From: Bradyrhizobium erythrophlei
GTDB lineage: Bacteria > Pseudomonadota > Alphaproteobacteria > Rhizobiales > Xanthobacteraceae
Assembly: GCF_900142985.1 (NCBI RefSeq)
Contig: NZ_LT670849.1
Span: 5,348,501-5,412,500 of the forward strand
Length of the DNA: 64,000 nt
Direction of reading: 5' to 3'
Position numbers and translations under genes: made by a program. Of this stretch, positions 35,155-45,304 are shown piece after piece. The notes below the pieces were generated by a model. It was not told the DNA's origin. It ran no database searches and saw only the letters and a list, made by a program, of their open reading frames with translations. Each line of letters opens with the position of its first letter. Position 1 is the first letter of the stretch.

Positions 35155-38100
35155 ATGCTGTCAGCCATCTTCGTCGATCGGCCGCGGCTCGCAATCGTCA
35201 TCGCCATCGTCACGACGATCGCCGGTGCACTCGCGCTCTATTCCATACCCATCGCGCAATATCCCGACATCGTGCCGCCGCAGGTATCGGTTACAACTTT
35301 CTATCCCGGCGCCAACAGCACCGTGGTCGACCAGACGGTCGCCCAACCCATCGAGGCGCAGGTGGTCGGCGTCGACAAGATGATCTACATGAAGAGCGTC
35401 AGCGGCGACGACGGCAGCTACACACTGATCGTCTCCTTCGAGCTCGGCACCAATCCTGACATCAACACCGTCAACGTGAACAACCGGGTGCAGGTTGCAC
35501 TCTCCAGCCTGCCGCAAACTGTGCAGCAACAAGGCGTCACGGTGAAGAAGAAGTCGTCAGCCCTGCTCGGCGTGATCGCGCTGTACTCACCGAAACACAC
35601 GCACGATTCGTTGTTTCTGTCCAACTATGTCACGATCAACATGCTCGATGCGATCAGGAGCACGCCTGGTGTCGGGGACGCAAGCCTTTGGGGTGCGCAG
35701 GACTACTCGATGCGCGCCTGGGTACGGACCGATCGGCTGACCGGCCTTAACCTGACGACCGGGGACATCATCAACGCGATCAAGGCACAGAACGTTCAGG
35801 CGGCCGTCGGACGGATTGGCGCACGACCCATCTCAAACGATCAGCAGCTCCAGCTCAACATTCAAACGACAGGCCGGCTGACTTCAGCAAAGGAATTCGA
35901 GAACATCGTCGTGCGCACCAACCCGGACGGATCGGTGCTGCGCCTGGGCGACGTGGCGCGAATCGATCTGGGTGCAGCAAATCTCGATCGCGATACCCGC
36001 TTCAACGGTGGACCGGCCGCAGCCATCGCCATGTACCAGAGCCCCGGCGCAAATGCGATCGCCACGCTGAAGGCGGTGCGCGCCAAGATCGAGGAATTGC
36101 AGACGCGTTTCCCCGAGGACCTGGACTGGAAAGTCACCTACGACCCGACCGTCTTCGTGACCGACACCATCCACGAGGTACTGAAGACGCTGTTCGAGGC
36201 CTTCATCCTCGTCGTGCTCGTGGTCTACCTTTTTCTCGGCAGCATCCGCGCCACCCTCATTCCAACCGTCGCTGTTCCGGTCAGCCTGATCGGGACTTTC
36301 ATTGTGTTGCTCGCCGTCGGTTATTCGGCAAACTCGGTGTCGCTGCTCGCGGTCGTGCTCGCAATCGGCATTGTGGTCGACGACGCCATTGTCGTGGTCG
36401 AGAACATCGAACGCGTGATGGAAGAACATCCGGAATTGTCGCCCGCCGAGGCGAGCAAACAGGCCATGTCGGAGATCACCGCTCCGATCATCGCCATCAC
36501 CATGGTGCTGCTCTCGGTGTTCGTGCCGGTGGCCTTTATTCCGGGCATCTCCGGCGAGCTGTTCCGGCAGTTTGCGGTCACTGTCGCGGTGTCGATGTTC
36601 CTCTCGGCGATCAACGCGCTCACCTTGTCCCCGGCGCTGGGCGGCGTGCTGCTGCGGCCACATCATGGGCCGCGCCGCGGTCCGATCGGCTATGTGATGC
36701 GCGGGATTGACCATGTGCGTGACCTCTACGGCGCGGCCGTGGCGCGCATCGTACGGCTGTCGATCATCGGACTCGTCATGGTCGCAGTTGCCGGCGCTGG
36801 TGTGCTCGGCTTGGCAAAAATCACGCCCACCGGTTTCTTGCCTGAGGATGATCAGGGCGCGCTGTTCGTGGTCGTCCAGCTGCCGGGCGGTTCGTCCGTC
36901 GCGCGGACAGCTGGCGTAATCCAGCAGGCGGAGGCGATCCTCAAGGCGGACCCCGCCGTCGCGGACTATACCTCGGTCATCGGTTTGAACTTCATCGACA
37001 GCTATTCTGCATCCAACTCCGGGTTCATTGTCGTGACCCTCAAGCCGTTCGATGAGCGCAAGAAGGATCGATCATTGGGCGTGGCAGCACTGATTCCGCG
37101 CCTGGGCGCGGAATTCCGTCAGATCGGTGATGGGGTGGTCGTCCCGCTCGCGCCACCGCCGATCATCGGGCTCGGTACCGGAGGCGGCTTCGCCTACGTT
37201 CTGGAAGACCTGCGCGGTGGCAGCCCGGCGGCGATGGCGCAGGCTCTGCGCGGCCTTGTAGTAGCGGCAAACCAGGATCCGCAACTGAACCGCGTGTTCA
37301 GCACGTTCTCGGCCACCAACCCGTCGATCTACCTCGATATCGACCGCGACAAGGTCCAGATCCTGGGGGTGCAGTTGAACGATGTCTTCCAGGCGCTGCA
37401 GGCGTCGCTGGGCGGCATCTACGTGAACGATATCAACCTGTTTGGGCGGCGGTGGCAGGTCAACGTCCAGGCCGAGGCATCCGACCGGGCCAGCATTGAC
37501 GATATTTATCGCATCAACGTCAGGAATGCCGACGGCAAGATGATCCCGCTTCGAAGCCTGGCGGAAGCGCGAGTCGCAGTCGGACCGCCGGCGCTGATCC
37601 GTTACAACAATCTTCGCGCAGTGACCGTTCAAGGGAGCCCCGCCGCCGGCGTCTCGTCCGGACAGGCGCTGAAGGCTATGGAAGCCGTAGCCGCCAAGAC
37701 ATTGCCTCCCGGCTACGCTGGAGAATGGACCGACACGGCATTCCAGGAGAAGCGCGCTGAGGGCAAGACAGGAATCATCCTCGGGTTTGCGGTGCTGTTT
37801 GCCTATCTGTTTCTGGTTGGATTGTACGAAAGCTGGACGATTCCCGTACCTGTGTTGCTGTCGGTTTCGATCGGCATTCTTGGCTCTTTCATTGCCATGA
37901 CCCTGAGCGGCCTCACGCTCGATCTTTACGCGCAGATCGGCATGGTGGTGTTGATCGGCCTTGCCGCCAAGAACGGCATCCTGATTGTCGAATTTGCCAA
38001 GGAGCAGCGTGAAAAGGGAGTCCCGTTGCTCGAGGCTGCCACCGAGGGCTCGCGGCTGCGATTCCGTCCGGTGATGATGACTTCGTTTGCCTTTATCCTC

Positions 38101-38322
38101 GGACTGTTGCCGTTGGTCGTTGCGACGGGCGCCTCCGAGCTTGCGCGTCGTGACGTCGGCACTCCGGTGTTCGGCGGGATGATCCTGGCGTCTTTCATCG
38201 GCATCTTTGCAATCCCGCCACTCTACGTGACGTTTCAGGCGGCGCGCGAACGGCTGCGGCCCGGATCCCGGCCGCAGGCCGACAAGCCAGCGCTCGGACA
38301 AGCGGAAGCGCCAAAACACTGA
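35155..38322 (+). CDS. Hydrophobe/amphiphile efflux RND permease (AcrB/MexF type)
   Basis: This 1055-residue inner-membrane drug:proton antiporter opens with [23 protein letters not shown] and [18 protein letters not shown], typical of the HAE1 branch. Transmembrane helix 4 has the proton-relay pair in [23 protein letters not shown]. The second half carries [19 protein letters not shown]. Length is full. Substrates are probably amphiphilic drugs or plant phenolics, inferred from family. No outer-membrane TolC-like gene follows, so an unlinked channel must complete the pump. Confidence 0.94.
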   Translation: MLSAIFVDRPRLAIVIAIVTTIAGALALYSIPIAQYPDIVPPQVSVTTFYPGANSTVVDQTVAQPIEAQVVGVDKMIYMKSVSGDDGSYTLIVSFELGTNPDINTVNVNNRVQVALSSLPQTVQQQGVTVKKKSSALLGVIALYSPKHTHDSLFLSNYVTINMLDAIRSTPGVGDASLWGAQDYSMRAWVRTDRLTGLNLTTGDIINAIKAQNVQAAVGRIGARPISNDQQLQLNIQTTGRLTSAKEFENIVVRTNPDGSVLRLGDVARIDLGAANLDRDTRFNGGPAAAIAMYQSPGANAIATLKAVRAKIEELQTRFPEDLDWKVTYDPTVFVTDTIHEVLKTLFEAFILVVLVVYLFLGSIRATLIPTVAVPVSLIGTFIVLLAVGYSANSVSLLAVVLAIGIVVDDAIVVVENIERVMEEHPELSPAEASKQAMSEITAPIIAITMVLLSVFVPVAFIPGISGELFRQFAVTVAVSMFLSAINALTLSPALGGVLLRPHHGPRRGPIGYVMRGIDHVRDLYGAAVARIVRLSIIGLVMVAVAGAGVLGLAKITPTGFLPEDDQGALFVVVQLPGGSSVARTAGVIQQAEAILKADPAVADYTSVIGLNFIDSYSASNSGFIVVTLKPFDERKKDRSLGVAALIPRLGAEFRQIGDGVVVPLAPPPIIGLGTGGGFAYVLEDLRGGSPAAMAQALRGLVVAANQDPQLNRVFSTFSATNPSIYLDIDRDKVQILGVQLNDVFQALQASLGGIYVNDINLFGRRWQVNVQAEASDRASIDDIYRINVRNADGKMIPLRSLAEARVAVGPPALIRYNNLRAVTVQGSPAAGVSSGQALKAMEAVAAKTLPPGYAGEWTDTAFQEKRAEGKTGIILGFAVLFAYLFLVGLYESWTIPVPVLLSVSIGILGSFIAMTLSGLTLDLYAQIGMVVLIGLAAKNGILIVEFAKEQREKGVPLLEAATEGSRLRFRPVMMTSFAFILGLLPLVVATGASELARRDVGTPVFGGMILASFIGIFAIPPLYVTFQAARERLRPGSRPQADKPALGQAEAPKH

Positions 38323-39019
38323 TTTCTCGAGCCGCTTCAATCTGATTCCAGCTGTCCAGTCCTCTTGCCAAAAATATTTCGCTTAAGGCGACGGGCAAAT
38401 CACTGGCAGTTCTTCGCCCGTCTCGCTTGATACGAGGGGCGTTGGCCATCGTCACGAACGTTGGGCGGGATGCGGTCGACGCTTGCGGTGCGGCTGACGA
38501 ATGCGCAGACAGGCGGACGGCGAAGTCGTGTGGTCCTGATGCCTCGACGCTGGCATCAACGCGGTGACGATTGCTTTGGCAATCGCACCGGGGATGGTGA
38601 CACAAAGCCCGATCACCAGGGAGAGCGCGAAAGAAGCCGTTAAAACCACTCGCGCGGGGAAGGCCGGATCAATCCGGTGAACCTGTGGTGAACTTATCTG
38701 CGTGCTTTCCATTTTTTGCACGCGGAGCTGCGGGTGCATTGGACACCCGGCTTTCCCTGCGCCCTCGATTCAAGAGTGGCTCATTTCTGTGCACGGCTCG
38801 GACGCATTGTGTCGCGGGAAGCGCGGATTCATGGCCTTCGCTTGGCACAAACGCGTTAACCATTGTTGGTCGAAAGGAACCTTGCTCGCACCCCGCAGAT
38901 GTCGCCTGTTTGTCGCAAGCGGCTGTTATCGCAAGTCATAATCGGCAACGCTTCGATTCGGATGGGACGCCGGATTGTAGCAGTCATGGAATTGTCATCG
39001 GAATCTGTTAGGCGCGCGC
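38323..39019. other. Long intergenic region after the drug-efflux operon
   Basis: Nearly 700 bases without a confident gene. A reverse-strand frame at 38452-38712 encodes one possible membrane helix (LTASFALSLVIGLCVTIPGA) but lacks a ribosome site; it is not called. A small hairpin (ccgga-tcaa-tccgg) lies at 38664-38677. A TTAACCAT half-site, the sequence type bound by CtrA in alphaproteobacteria, lies at 38856-38863, about 160 bases before the LpxH-like gene, without a partner TTAA at the right spacing. Confidence 0.5.
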
Positions 39020-39835
39020 ATGGGAAGTGACTCGATGAGTGAAGAACAGCCGGAGCGGCATTTTCGCACCCTGTTTATCTCCGACGTGCATCTCGGAGCG
39101 CGCGGTTCACAGGCCGACAAACTTCTTGATTTTCTCCGCGTCCACGATGCCGACACGATCTATCTGGTCGGCGACATCGTCGATGGCTGGGCGCTGAAGT
39201 CGGGCTGGCACTGGCCGCAATCGCATAACGACTTCGTGCAGAAGATGCTGCGCAAGGCGCGCAAGGGCGCCAAGGTGATCTATATCCCCGGCAATCACGA
39301 CGAGTTCCTGCGCAAATATTACGGCACGCATTTCGGCGGCATCGATGTGGTCGAAAACGCCGTGCATACCGGCGCCGACGGCAAGCGCTATCTCGTCATC
39401 CATGGCGATATCTTCGATCTCGTGGTGCAGAACGCGCGCTGGCTCGCCCATCTCGGCGACAAGGCCTACGACTTCGCGATCCAGATGAACCGGCTGGTCA
39501 ACTTCTTCCGCCGCCTGTTCGGCGTCGGCTACTGGTCGCTGTCGCAATGGGCCAAGCAGAAGGTCAAGAAGGCGGTGAACTATATCGGCGCGTTCGAAAA
39601 CGCGCTGGTCGCCGAAGCCCGCCGCTACGACGCCGAGGGCGTGATCTGTGGCCACATCCACTATGCCGTGATCCGCGACGAGCAGGGCATCCGCTACATG
39701 AATTGCGGCGACTGGGTCGAAAGCTGCACCGCGCTCGTCGAGCATGAGGACGGCCGGTTTGAGATCATCAGCTGGACCGATCTGCAACGTGAAAACGCGC
39801 TGGTTCCCGCGGTCGCGGCGCGCGCCGCCGCGTAA
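39020..39835 (+). CDS. LpxH-like UDP-2,3-diacylglucosamine diphosphatase family metallophosphoesterase
   Basis: This 271-residue calcineurin-like phosphoesterase has all five metal motifs: ISDVHLG, GDIVDGW, PGNHDEF, HGDIFD and GHIHYA. The closest family context I recall is the UDP-2,3-diacylglucosamine hydrolase group of lipid A synthesis. Many alphaproteobacteria instead rely on LpxI for that step, so this protein may act on another lipid or nucleotide. ATG at 39020 or 39035 (MSEEQ) could be the start. It is a single-gene unit. Confidence 0.85.
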   Translation: MGSDSMSEEQPERHFRTLFISDVHLGARGSQADKLLDFLRVHDADTIYLVGDIVDGWALKSGWHWPQSHNDFVQKMLRKARKGAKVIYIPGNHDEFLRKYYGTHFGGIDVVENAVHTGADGKRYLVIHGDIFDLVVQNARWLAHLGDKAYDFAIQMNRLVNFFRRLFGVGYWSLSQWAKQKVKKAVNYIGAFENALVAEARRYDAEGVICGHIHYAVIRDEQGIRYMNCGDWVESCTALVEHEDGRFEIISWTDLQRENALVPAVAARAAA

Positions 39836-39951
39836 GCCTGCCACGGCATACCGCTCGGGCTACGGCAGCCTTCTTTCTGACCAACGGAAGGTCGCTTGCG
39901 CCCTTGTCTGCGCTCTTGCCGCCGCCGCGCGAGAGGCGTTAAATCCGATCC

Positions 39952-40980
39952 ATGAACGAACCTCTTTCGCACGCGCCGCCATCTCACGTACCCGTGAGTT
40001 CCGCCGATATCGACGCCGCCGCCAAGGTGATTGCGCCGTTTGCGGTCCGTACGCCGCTGTTGTTGCCGCCGGTGCTCTGCGATCGCCTCAGTGCGAAAGT
40101 ATTTCTCAAGCCGGAAGTCTTGCAACGCACCGGCTCGTTCAAGTTCCGCGGCGCATTCAACAAGCTTGCTTCGATACCGGAAAGCGCCCGCAAGGGCGGC
40201 GTCGTCGCATTTTCGTCCGGCAATCACGCGCAGGGCGTGGCCGCGGCAGCGAAGATTTTGAACATGCCGGCCACCATCGTGATGCCGGTGGATTCGCCGC
40301 TGCTGAAGCGCGAGCGCACCAAGTCCTTTGGCGCGGAAGTCGTGCTCTATGATCGCGATCGCGAGGACCGCGAGGCGATCGCGCGCGACATCGCCGGCAA
40401 AAACGGCGCGACGCTGGTGCCGCCTTATGACGATCCCAAGGTGATCGCGGGGCAGGGCACCATCGGGCGGGAGATCTGCGAGGACCTCGCCGCGCTCGGC
40501 ATCGCGCCTGACATTGTCGTCGCGCCGGTTTCCGGCGGCGGCCTCATTGCCGGCGTCGCCACCGCCGTCAAATCGCGCTTTCCGCAGGCGCAGGTGATGT
40601 CGGCCGAGCCGGAAGCTTTCGACGATCACGCCCGCTCGCTGCGCGCGGGCAAGCGCGAGGGTCATGGCGCCAAGGGCCGCACCATTTGCGATGCGCTGAT
40701 GGCCGCGATCCCCGGCGAGATCACTTTTGCCATCAACGGCAAGCTGCTTTCGAAAGGAGTCACCGCGAGCGATGCGGAAGTTGGCGCCGCGGTGGCGTTT
40801 GCCTTCCGCGAATTGAAGCTCGTGGTCGAGCCGGGCGGGGCGATCGGCCTCGCCGCACTACTCGCCGGGCGCATCGATGCGCGCGGCAAGACGATCGTGA
40901 TCGTGCTGTCCGGCGGCAACGTGGATTCGGAACTTTATTCGCGCCTGATCGCCTGCGGGCTTGCATCGCCGCGGTGCTAG
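39952..40980 (+). CDS. Threonine/serine dehydratase (PLP)
   Basis: This 342-residue fold-type II PLP enzyme deaminates L-threonine or L-serine to the keto acid. RTGSFKFRGAFNKL holds the Schiff-base Lys near residue 64, SSGNHAQG binds the substrate carboxylate, and VSGGGLIAGVA binds PLP phosphate. There is no C-terminal ACT regulatory domain, so it is the short, catabolic-type enzyme rather than IlvA with feedback control. Serine racemase activity is another option in this family. Confidence 0.9.
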   Translation: MNEPLSHAPPSHVPVSSADIDAAAKVIAPFAVRTPLLLPPVLCDRLSAKVFLKPEVLQRTGSFKFRGAFNKLASIPESARKGGVVAFSSGNHAQGVAAAAKILNMPATIVMPVDSPLLKRERTKSFGAEVVLYDRDREDREAIARDIAGKNGATLVPPYDDPKVIAGQGTIGREICEDLAALGIAPDIVVAPVSGGGLIAGVATAVKSRFPQAQVMSAEPEAFDDHARSLRAGKREGHGAKGRTICDALMAAIPGEITFAINGKLLSKGVTASDAEVGAAVAFAFRELKLVVEPGGAIGLAALLAGRIDARGKTIVIVLSGGNVDSELYSRLIACGLASPRC

Positions 40981-41065
40981 TTCTCGCCGGAACCTGATCG
41001 GTCTGTTATCGTGGCAGCACGCGTCATCAAAAGACGCGAGTTGAAAAACAGACCGGGAGTTGGTG

Positions 41066-41368
41066 ATGCACAGGCTGCTCGTCCTTTACAACGAACCCAA
41101 GGACCCCGCCCATTTCAGAAAATACTACGTCGAGACGCATGTGCCGCTGGCGAACACGATTCCCGGCGCCAAGAACGCGCACTATTCGTTCGACGCAAAA
41201 CGGCTGGGGCCCGGCGAGGCGCCGTATTTCTGCATCTTCGAGGCCGACTTCGACAGCGAGGCGGCGTTGATGAGCGCGCTCGGCTCAAAAGAAGGTCAGG
41301 CAGTTGCGGGCGACATTCCCAATTACGCTTCCGGCGGCGTCACCATGGTGCATTTCCCGGTGAAGTAA
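41066..41368 (+). CDS. EthD-domain small protein
   Basis: This 100-residue dimeric alpha-beta-barrel protein (EthD family) has MHRLLVLYNEPKDPAHFRKYYVETHVPLA with the conserved YxxxHxPL motif, and an end GGVTMVHFPVK. EthD proteins accompany oxidation of ethers and other compounds in some hosts; many have no known role. ATG at 41066 follows gggag. It lies 85 bases after the dehydratase gene. Confidence 0.85.
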   Translation: MHRLLVLYNEPKDPAHFRKYYVETHVPLANTIPGAKNAHYSFDAKRLGPGEAPYFCIFEADFDSEAALMSALGSKEGQAVAGDIPNYASGGVTMVHFPVK

Positions 41369-41472
41369 TCGGGGCTATCCTCGACGCGATGATGGAGCGC
41401 CAGGCAGAGAAGGCTTGGCGTCACCGCCCAACTAATGCAGCCTTGGGCTCGGTTTGATGCGCGGAATGCTTG

Positions 41473-41757
41473 ATGTCGAAACGAATCGACAAATCGTGGC
41501 TGGTCTTTGTCAGCGTCGAAAATTCGGAACACGATCGATGCGTGGATATTTTCTCGCGGCCAGACGGCAGCTATGGATTCGAGGAGTTTCGTCGCGACGT
41601 TGAAGATGGCGGCCAATGGACGCCGGTGCAGTACTATTCGGGCGTTGCTTATCGTTCAGCAGTCGTCGTGCTGGATTCCGCCGAACGGACTATACCGTGG
41701 CTCACCGATATCCTCGTGCGGAATCCGGAACTGAGGATGAAAATCCGTTCAAGCTGA
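41473..41757 (+). CDS. Conserved hypothetical small protein
   Basis: This 94-residue soluble protein has no named domain. It begins MSKRIDKSWLVFVSVENSE and contains DIFSRPDGSYGFEEFRRDVEDGG, an aromatic/acidic pattern I recall in rhizobial hypothetical proteins. Codon use matches its neighbours, which supports a real gene. It ends 15 bases from the stop of the convergent gene at 41773-42927. Confidence 0.6.
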   Translation: MSKRIDKSWLVFVSVENSEHDRCVDIFSRPDGSYGFEEFRRDVEDGGQWTPVQYYSGVAYRSAVVVLDSAERTIPWLTDILVRNPELRMKIRSS

Positions 41758-41772
41758 GATAGCGCGACAGAT

Positions 41773-42927
41773 TTACGAGAAGAACGCGATCTTCTCGGTC
41801 TGGCTCATGCGCCGGATCGGGGCCAGCGGATCGGGCCGCGAGGCGCGGGGCCGTGACACGATGCCGTTTGCGATCAGGCTCGAACCGAGCGACGGCTCGG
41901 GCTCTGCTTCCGGCACAGTCACGGTTATCGGCTGGGGTGGCGGCGCTGGCGTCGATTGAAGCGGGGTCACGACCGGCAGCGCCGATGTGGTCGCAGGCGC
42001 CAGGTCGCTGGCGTTGTCTTCGGGGAAGGTGACGTCGATCTCGTAGGGCGCAATTTCCAGACCCGGCTCGGCCGCGTTCAACTCATCCGCCGGGTCGGCG
42101 TGGGCATGTTCGTCGTCGATATGCCCGTCGTCGAGCTTGGGCTCGTAGGCTGCATCCGTATCGGGCGCGGCCATCTCCATCGCCACCATGTCGAGCATGG
42201 CTTCATCGGTGGCGTCGAAGGCATCGTGTGGTTCGCCTTCCGCGATCGCATGCGGCGCTGGCTCGGTCGCCGTCATCGTCGAGGCGGGAGCGGCTTCAGC
42301 CGGTTGCTCCGCGTGGACCTCGGCTTGGGCCATCGCGGCCGGCGCTTCCGTGGCTTCCGGCGCATCGGGCGGCGGCGAGGCGGCGGCCTCGTTCGCGTCG
42401 AAAGCTGCGATTTTCTGTTCGATCTGGTCGAAAGCGCCGCTTAAGGCGCGGGCGAGGTCGGCCGGCGCCATTTTCTCGGTCGCCGCCTCCATTGCGCCGA
42501 TCTGGGAATCGATCAGGTCGCAAATCCGGCCGTCGCCCCCAATCTCGCGCCAGCGCCACGAAATTTCACGGATGATGCGGACGCCCTTGCGCACCGGCGC
42601 CAGATTCTGCTCCAGCGCCAGATCCGCGACCGCTGTATCGGCGACCTCACGCGCTTGCGTCAGCGCCGAGCGGAGCGATTGCAGCGCCTGGTCGAGCAGG
42701 GGATCGCGCACGGGCTGCCTCGAGGCCGCCAGCGTCTCCTCGATCCGCGCGACCGCGTCGAGCACCATTCTGGTATCGGAATTGCGGTTGCGTTTGGCAT
42801 ACTCGCCGAGAAACCAGCGTCCCCGCGAGGTCTCCATGAACGCTTCCTGGATCGCGTCATAATCCGCTTCGCTCGGCTGGGCCGCGCGCGCAGAAATCGG
42901 GGACAGGGCAAATGCTTCGTCGGCCAT
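41773..42927 (-). CDS. Hypothetical protein with conserved alpha-helical N-domain and Ala/Pro/Glu-rich tail
   Basis: This 384-residue soluble protein has two parts. The N-terminal helical region (about 20-175) contains FMETSRGRWFLGEYAKRNR and RMVLDAVARIEETL, a block I recall as conserved in Bradyrhizobium-like proteins of unknown function with CheZ-like helix spacing. The rest (about 180-345) is low-complexity Ala/Pro/Glu/Asp, probably disordered, followed by a short conserved end SRPRASRPDPLAPIRRMSQTEKIAFFS. ATG at 42927 (MADEAF) is preferred. A role in chemotaxis or the cell cycle is only a guess. Confidence 0.7.
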   Translation of the reverse strand: MADEAFALSPISARAAQPSEADYDAIQEAFMETSRGRWFLGEYAKRNRNSDTRMVLDAVARIEETLAASRQPVRDPLLDQALQSLRSALTQAREVADTAVADLALEQNLAPVRKGVRIIREISWRWREIGGDGRICDLIDSQIGAMEAATEKMAPADLARALSGAFDQIEQKIAAFDANEAAASPPPDAPEATEAPAAMAQAEVHAEQPAEAAPASTMTATEPAPHAIAEGEPHDAFDATDEAMLDMVAMEMAAPDTDAAYEPKLDDGHIDDEHAHADPADELNAAEPGLEIAPYEIDVTFPEDNASDLAPATTSALPVVTPLQSTPAPPPQPITVTVPEAEPEPSLGSSLIANGIVSRPRASRPDPLAPIRRMSQTEKIAFFS

Positions 42928-43006
42928 GGCTAACTCATGCCCCGCGCAAACCATCACGGGTTAAGCTAACGATCACCACGATATCGTCCGAATCGCAATT
43001 GAATTG

Positions 43007-44206
43007 ATGTCCTTCGAATCACAAATCCCCATCGCATCTTCTATCGTCTCGCGGCGATTCGCGCGCCGCCTGGCGCTGTTCTATGGTTCGATCTTCGCCC
43101 TGATCGGCTGCCATCTGCCGTTCTTTCCGGTGTGGCTCAGGGCCGTCGGGATCGACGCGGCCTGGATCGGCGTCATTGCCGCGGTTCCGGCGGTGACAAG
43201 GTTCACCGTGCTGCCGGTCGTCACCGGCCTAGCCGAGCGTCATGCCGCCGTGCGCGGCGCCATGGTCGCAACGGCCATCGTCACGGCGTTTGGTTTCGCC
43301 GTGATTGGCACCCAGCATCTGCCGCTTGCGGTATTCCTGGTCTATGCCGTGACCGCGGCGTCATGGACGCCGACCGTCCCCTTGACCGACGCCTATGCGC
43401 TGCGGGGCGTGGCGCGATACGGCCTCGATTACGGCCCGCTGCGGCTGTGGGGGTCGGCGGCCTTTATCGCCGGCGCGCTCGGCTGCGGCCTGTTGGCCGA
43501 TGTCATTGCGCCGAAGCATCTGATCTGGATCATCGTCGCCGCCGGGGTGCTCGCCGCCCTGATCGGCCTTGGCTTGCAGCCGCTGGATAGCCGCAAGGCG
43601 AAGTCCCCGGCGGTGCACGGAACAAGTGCGCTGCTTCGCGACGGCGGCTTTCTCGCCATCATCGCGGCCTCGGCGCTGATCCAGGGCAGTCACTCGACCT
43701 ATTACGTCTTCGGCTCGATCACCTGGCAACTCGCAGGCCTCGGCGGCTTGACGATTGCGGGGCTATGGGCGCTCGGCGTCATTGCCGAGATCGCGGTGTT
43801 TGCGTTATCGCCGCGGTTTACCCTTCAACCGTCGACCCTGGTGATCATCGGCGGGTTGGGATCGGTATCGCGTTGGCTGATCACGGCGCAGGAGCCGCCG
43901 GTCGCGGTGCTGGCCGTGGTTCAGCTCGCGCATGGCCTGAGTTTCGGGCTGACGCAGGTGGGCACCATGAACCTGATGGTGCGGCATGTGCCGCTATCGG
44001 CGATTACGCGGGCCCAGGGTTATCTCGCGGCCTGCGGCGGCATCGTTTCCTCAAGCGCCTCGATCATCTCGGGCATGATTTACGCCCGTTACGGCCAGGG
44101 CGCCTATTACGCGATGGCCGTGATGGCGCTTTCGGGCGCTGCCATTATGTGGGCCGCGCGGCGCGCCGTTGACGTTCACCCCCAGAGCGCGGCGTCGGGC
44201 GGGTAA
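43007..44206 (+). CDS. MFS transporter (HcaT/LacY-like)
   Basis: This 399-residue carrier has twelve predicted transmembrane segments. The first block (LALFYGSIFALIGCHLPFFPVWLRAVG) and LRLWGSAAFIAGALGCGLLADV match the MFS_1_like group that includes the phenylpropionate carrier HcaT. The solute is unknown. ATG at 43007 is chosen over an in-frame TTG. Its last 31 bases overlap the 3' end of the convergent epimerase gene, which is unusual but does not disrupt either. Confidence 0.85.
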   Translation: MSFESQIPIASSIVSRRFARRLALFYGSIFALIGCHLPFFPVWLRAVGIDAAWIGVIAAVPAVTRFTVLPVVTGLAERHAAVRGAMVATAIVTAFGFAVIGTQHLPLAVFLVYAVTAASWTPTVPLTDAYALRGVARYGLDYGPLRLWGSAAFIAGALGCGLLADVIAPKHLIWIIVAAGVLAALIGLGLQPLDSRKAKSPAVHGTSALLRDGGFLAIIAASALIQGSHSTYYVFGSITWQLAGLGGLTIAGLWALGVIAEIAVFALSPRFTLQPSTLVIIGGLGSVSRWLITAQEPPVAVLAVVQLAHGLSFGLTQVGTMNLMVRHVPLSAITRAQGYLAACGGIVSSSASIISGMIYARYGQGAYYAMAVMALSGAAIMWAARRAVDVHPQSAASGG

Positions 44207-45186
44207 ACGAGACTGCCATCGTAGCGCAGCCCTCCATCGCGATCGCGCGCCAAGAGCAGCGGGCCGTCGAGGTCGACAAAGCGGGCCATTGGCGTGAGCA
44301 GCATCGCCGGCGCCATCGCAAGCGAGGTCGCGACCATGCAGCCGACCATAATGCCAAAGCCTTGCGCGGCTGCTGCGTCCGCCATGGCCAGCGCTTCGGT
44401 CAGTCCACCCGTCTTGTCGAGCTTGATATTGACGGCATCGTAGCGCTCGCGAAGGCCGCCCAGGGAAGCCCGATCATGCACGCTTTCGTCGGCGCAGACC
44501 GCAATCGGCCGCTTGATGCGGGCGAGCGCTGAATCCTTGCCGGCCGGCAGCGGTTGCTCGACCAGCGTGACGCCGGCTTTGGCGCAGGCGGCGAGGTTTT
44601 GCTCCAGATTGGCCTCGGTCCAGGCCTCGTTGGCATCGACGATGAGTTCCGAATGGGGCGCGGCCCGGCGCACGGCGGCAATTCGCAAGCCGTCGCCGTC
44701 GCCGCCGAGCTTGATCTTGAGGAGCCGCCGGTGCGAAGCCTTGGCAGCAGCCGTCGCCATCGTCTCGGGCGTGCCGAGCGAAATCGTGTAGGCGGTGACA
44801 CAGGCGGGCGGCGCGGCGCGGCCGAGCCGATCCCAGATGCGTTTGTTTCCTTGTTTTGCATCGAGGTCGAGCAGGGCGCAGTCGAGTGCATTGCGGGCAG
44901 CCGAGGGCGGCATCGCCGCTTGCAGCGCCTGCCAATCCAGGCCGCCGCCTCCAAATCCGTCGACGATGGCATCCGTCATGCCAAGGATCGCCTTAAGCGT
45001 TGCTTCCGGCGTCTCGCCATAACGGGGATAGGGAACGCACTCGCCGCGGCCGGTCGTGTTACCGTGGGTTACTTCCGCCACCACCACGACCGCCTCGGTC
45101 TTGGCGCCGCGGCTGATCGTAAAGTTGCCTTCAATCGGCCAACGTTCGATTCTCGCGTCCAACGTTGGTACTTTGCTGGAAGTCAT
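44176..45186 (-). CDS. Dipeptide epimerase (enolase superfamily, L-Ala-D/L-Glu type)
   Basis: This 336-residue enzyme has the muconate-lactonising fold. Catalytic features are the LLKIKLGG Lys-x-Lys pair, metal ligands in VDANEAW, VEQPLP and CADES, and the second Lys in NIKLDKTGG. It should epimerise L-Ala-L/D-Glu dipeptides from peptidoglycan recycling, though dipeptide specificity in this family varies. ATG at 45186 (MTSSK) is preferred; a longer frame adds five residues. It is divergent from the mla operon, 118 bases away. Confidence 0.88.
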   Translation of the reverse strand: MTSSKVPTLDARIERWPIEGNFTISRGAKTEAVVVVAEVTHGNTTGRGECVPYPRYGETPEATLKAILGMTDAIVDGFGGGGLDWQALQAAMPPSAARNALDCALLDLDAKQGNKRIWDRLGRAAPPACVTAYTISLGTPETMATAAAKASHRRLLKIKLGGDGDGLRIAAVRRAAPHSELIVDANEAWTEANLEQNLAACAKAGVTLVEQPLPAGKDSALARIKRPIAVCADESVHDRASLGGLRERYDAVNIKLDKTGGLTEALAMADAAAAQGFGIMVGCMVATSLAMAPAMLLTPMARFVDLDGPLLLARDRDGGLRYDGSLVYPPDAALWG

Positions 45187-45304
45187 TTTAATATCTAGCA
45201 CTTTCTCGGCGCCGCGATCGGCGGCCCTATGCTAGACATTATTTATCAAGACGTATCTGGTTTTTGTTTCAGTCGGCATCTGGGAACAGCGCGGAGTTGG
45301 CATC

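Noticed and set aside
38452..38712. Small reverse-strand membrane protein frame
   Set aside because: One hydrophobic stretch only, no ribosome site, no recognised homologue; recorded only in the intergenic entry.
38856..38863. CtrA site upstream of the LpxH-like gene
   Set aside because: Only a TTAACCAT half-site; the partner TTAA seven bases away is missing.
45194..45236. Inverted repeat tctagca/tgctaga between the epimerase and mlaE genes
   Set aside because: Arms of seven bases with a 29-base gap are not rare enough to call an operator without conservation data.
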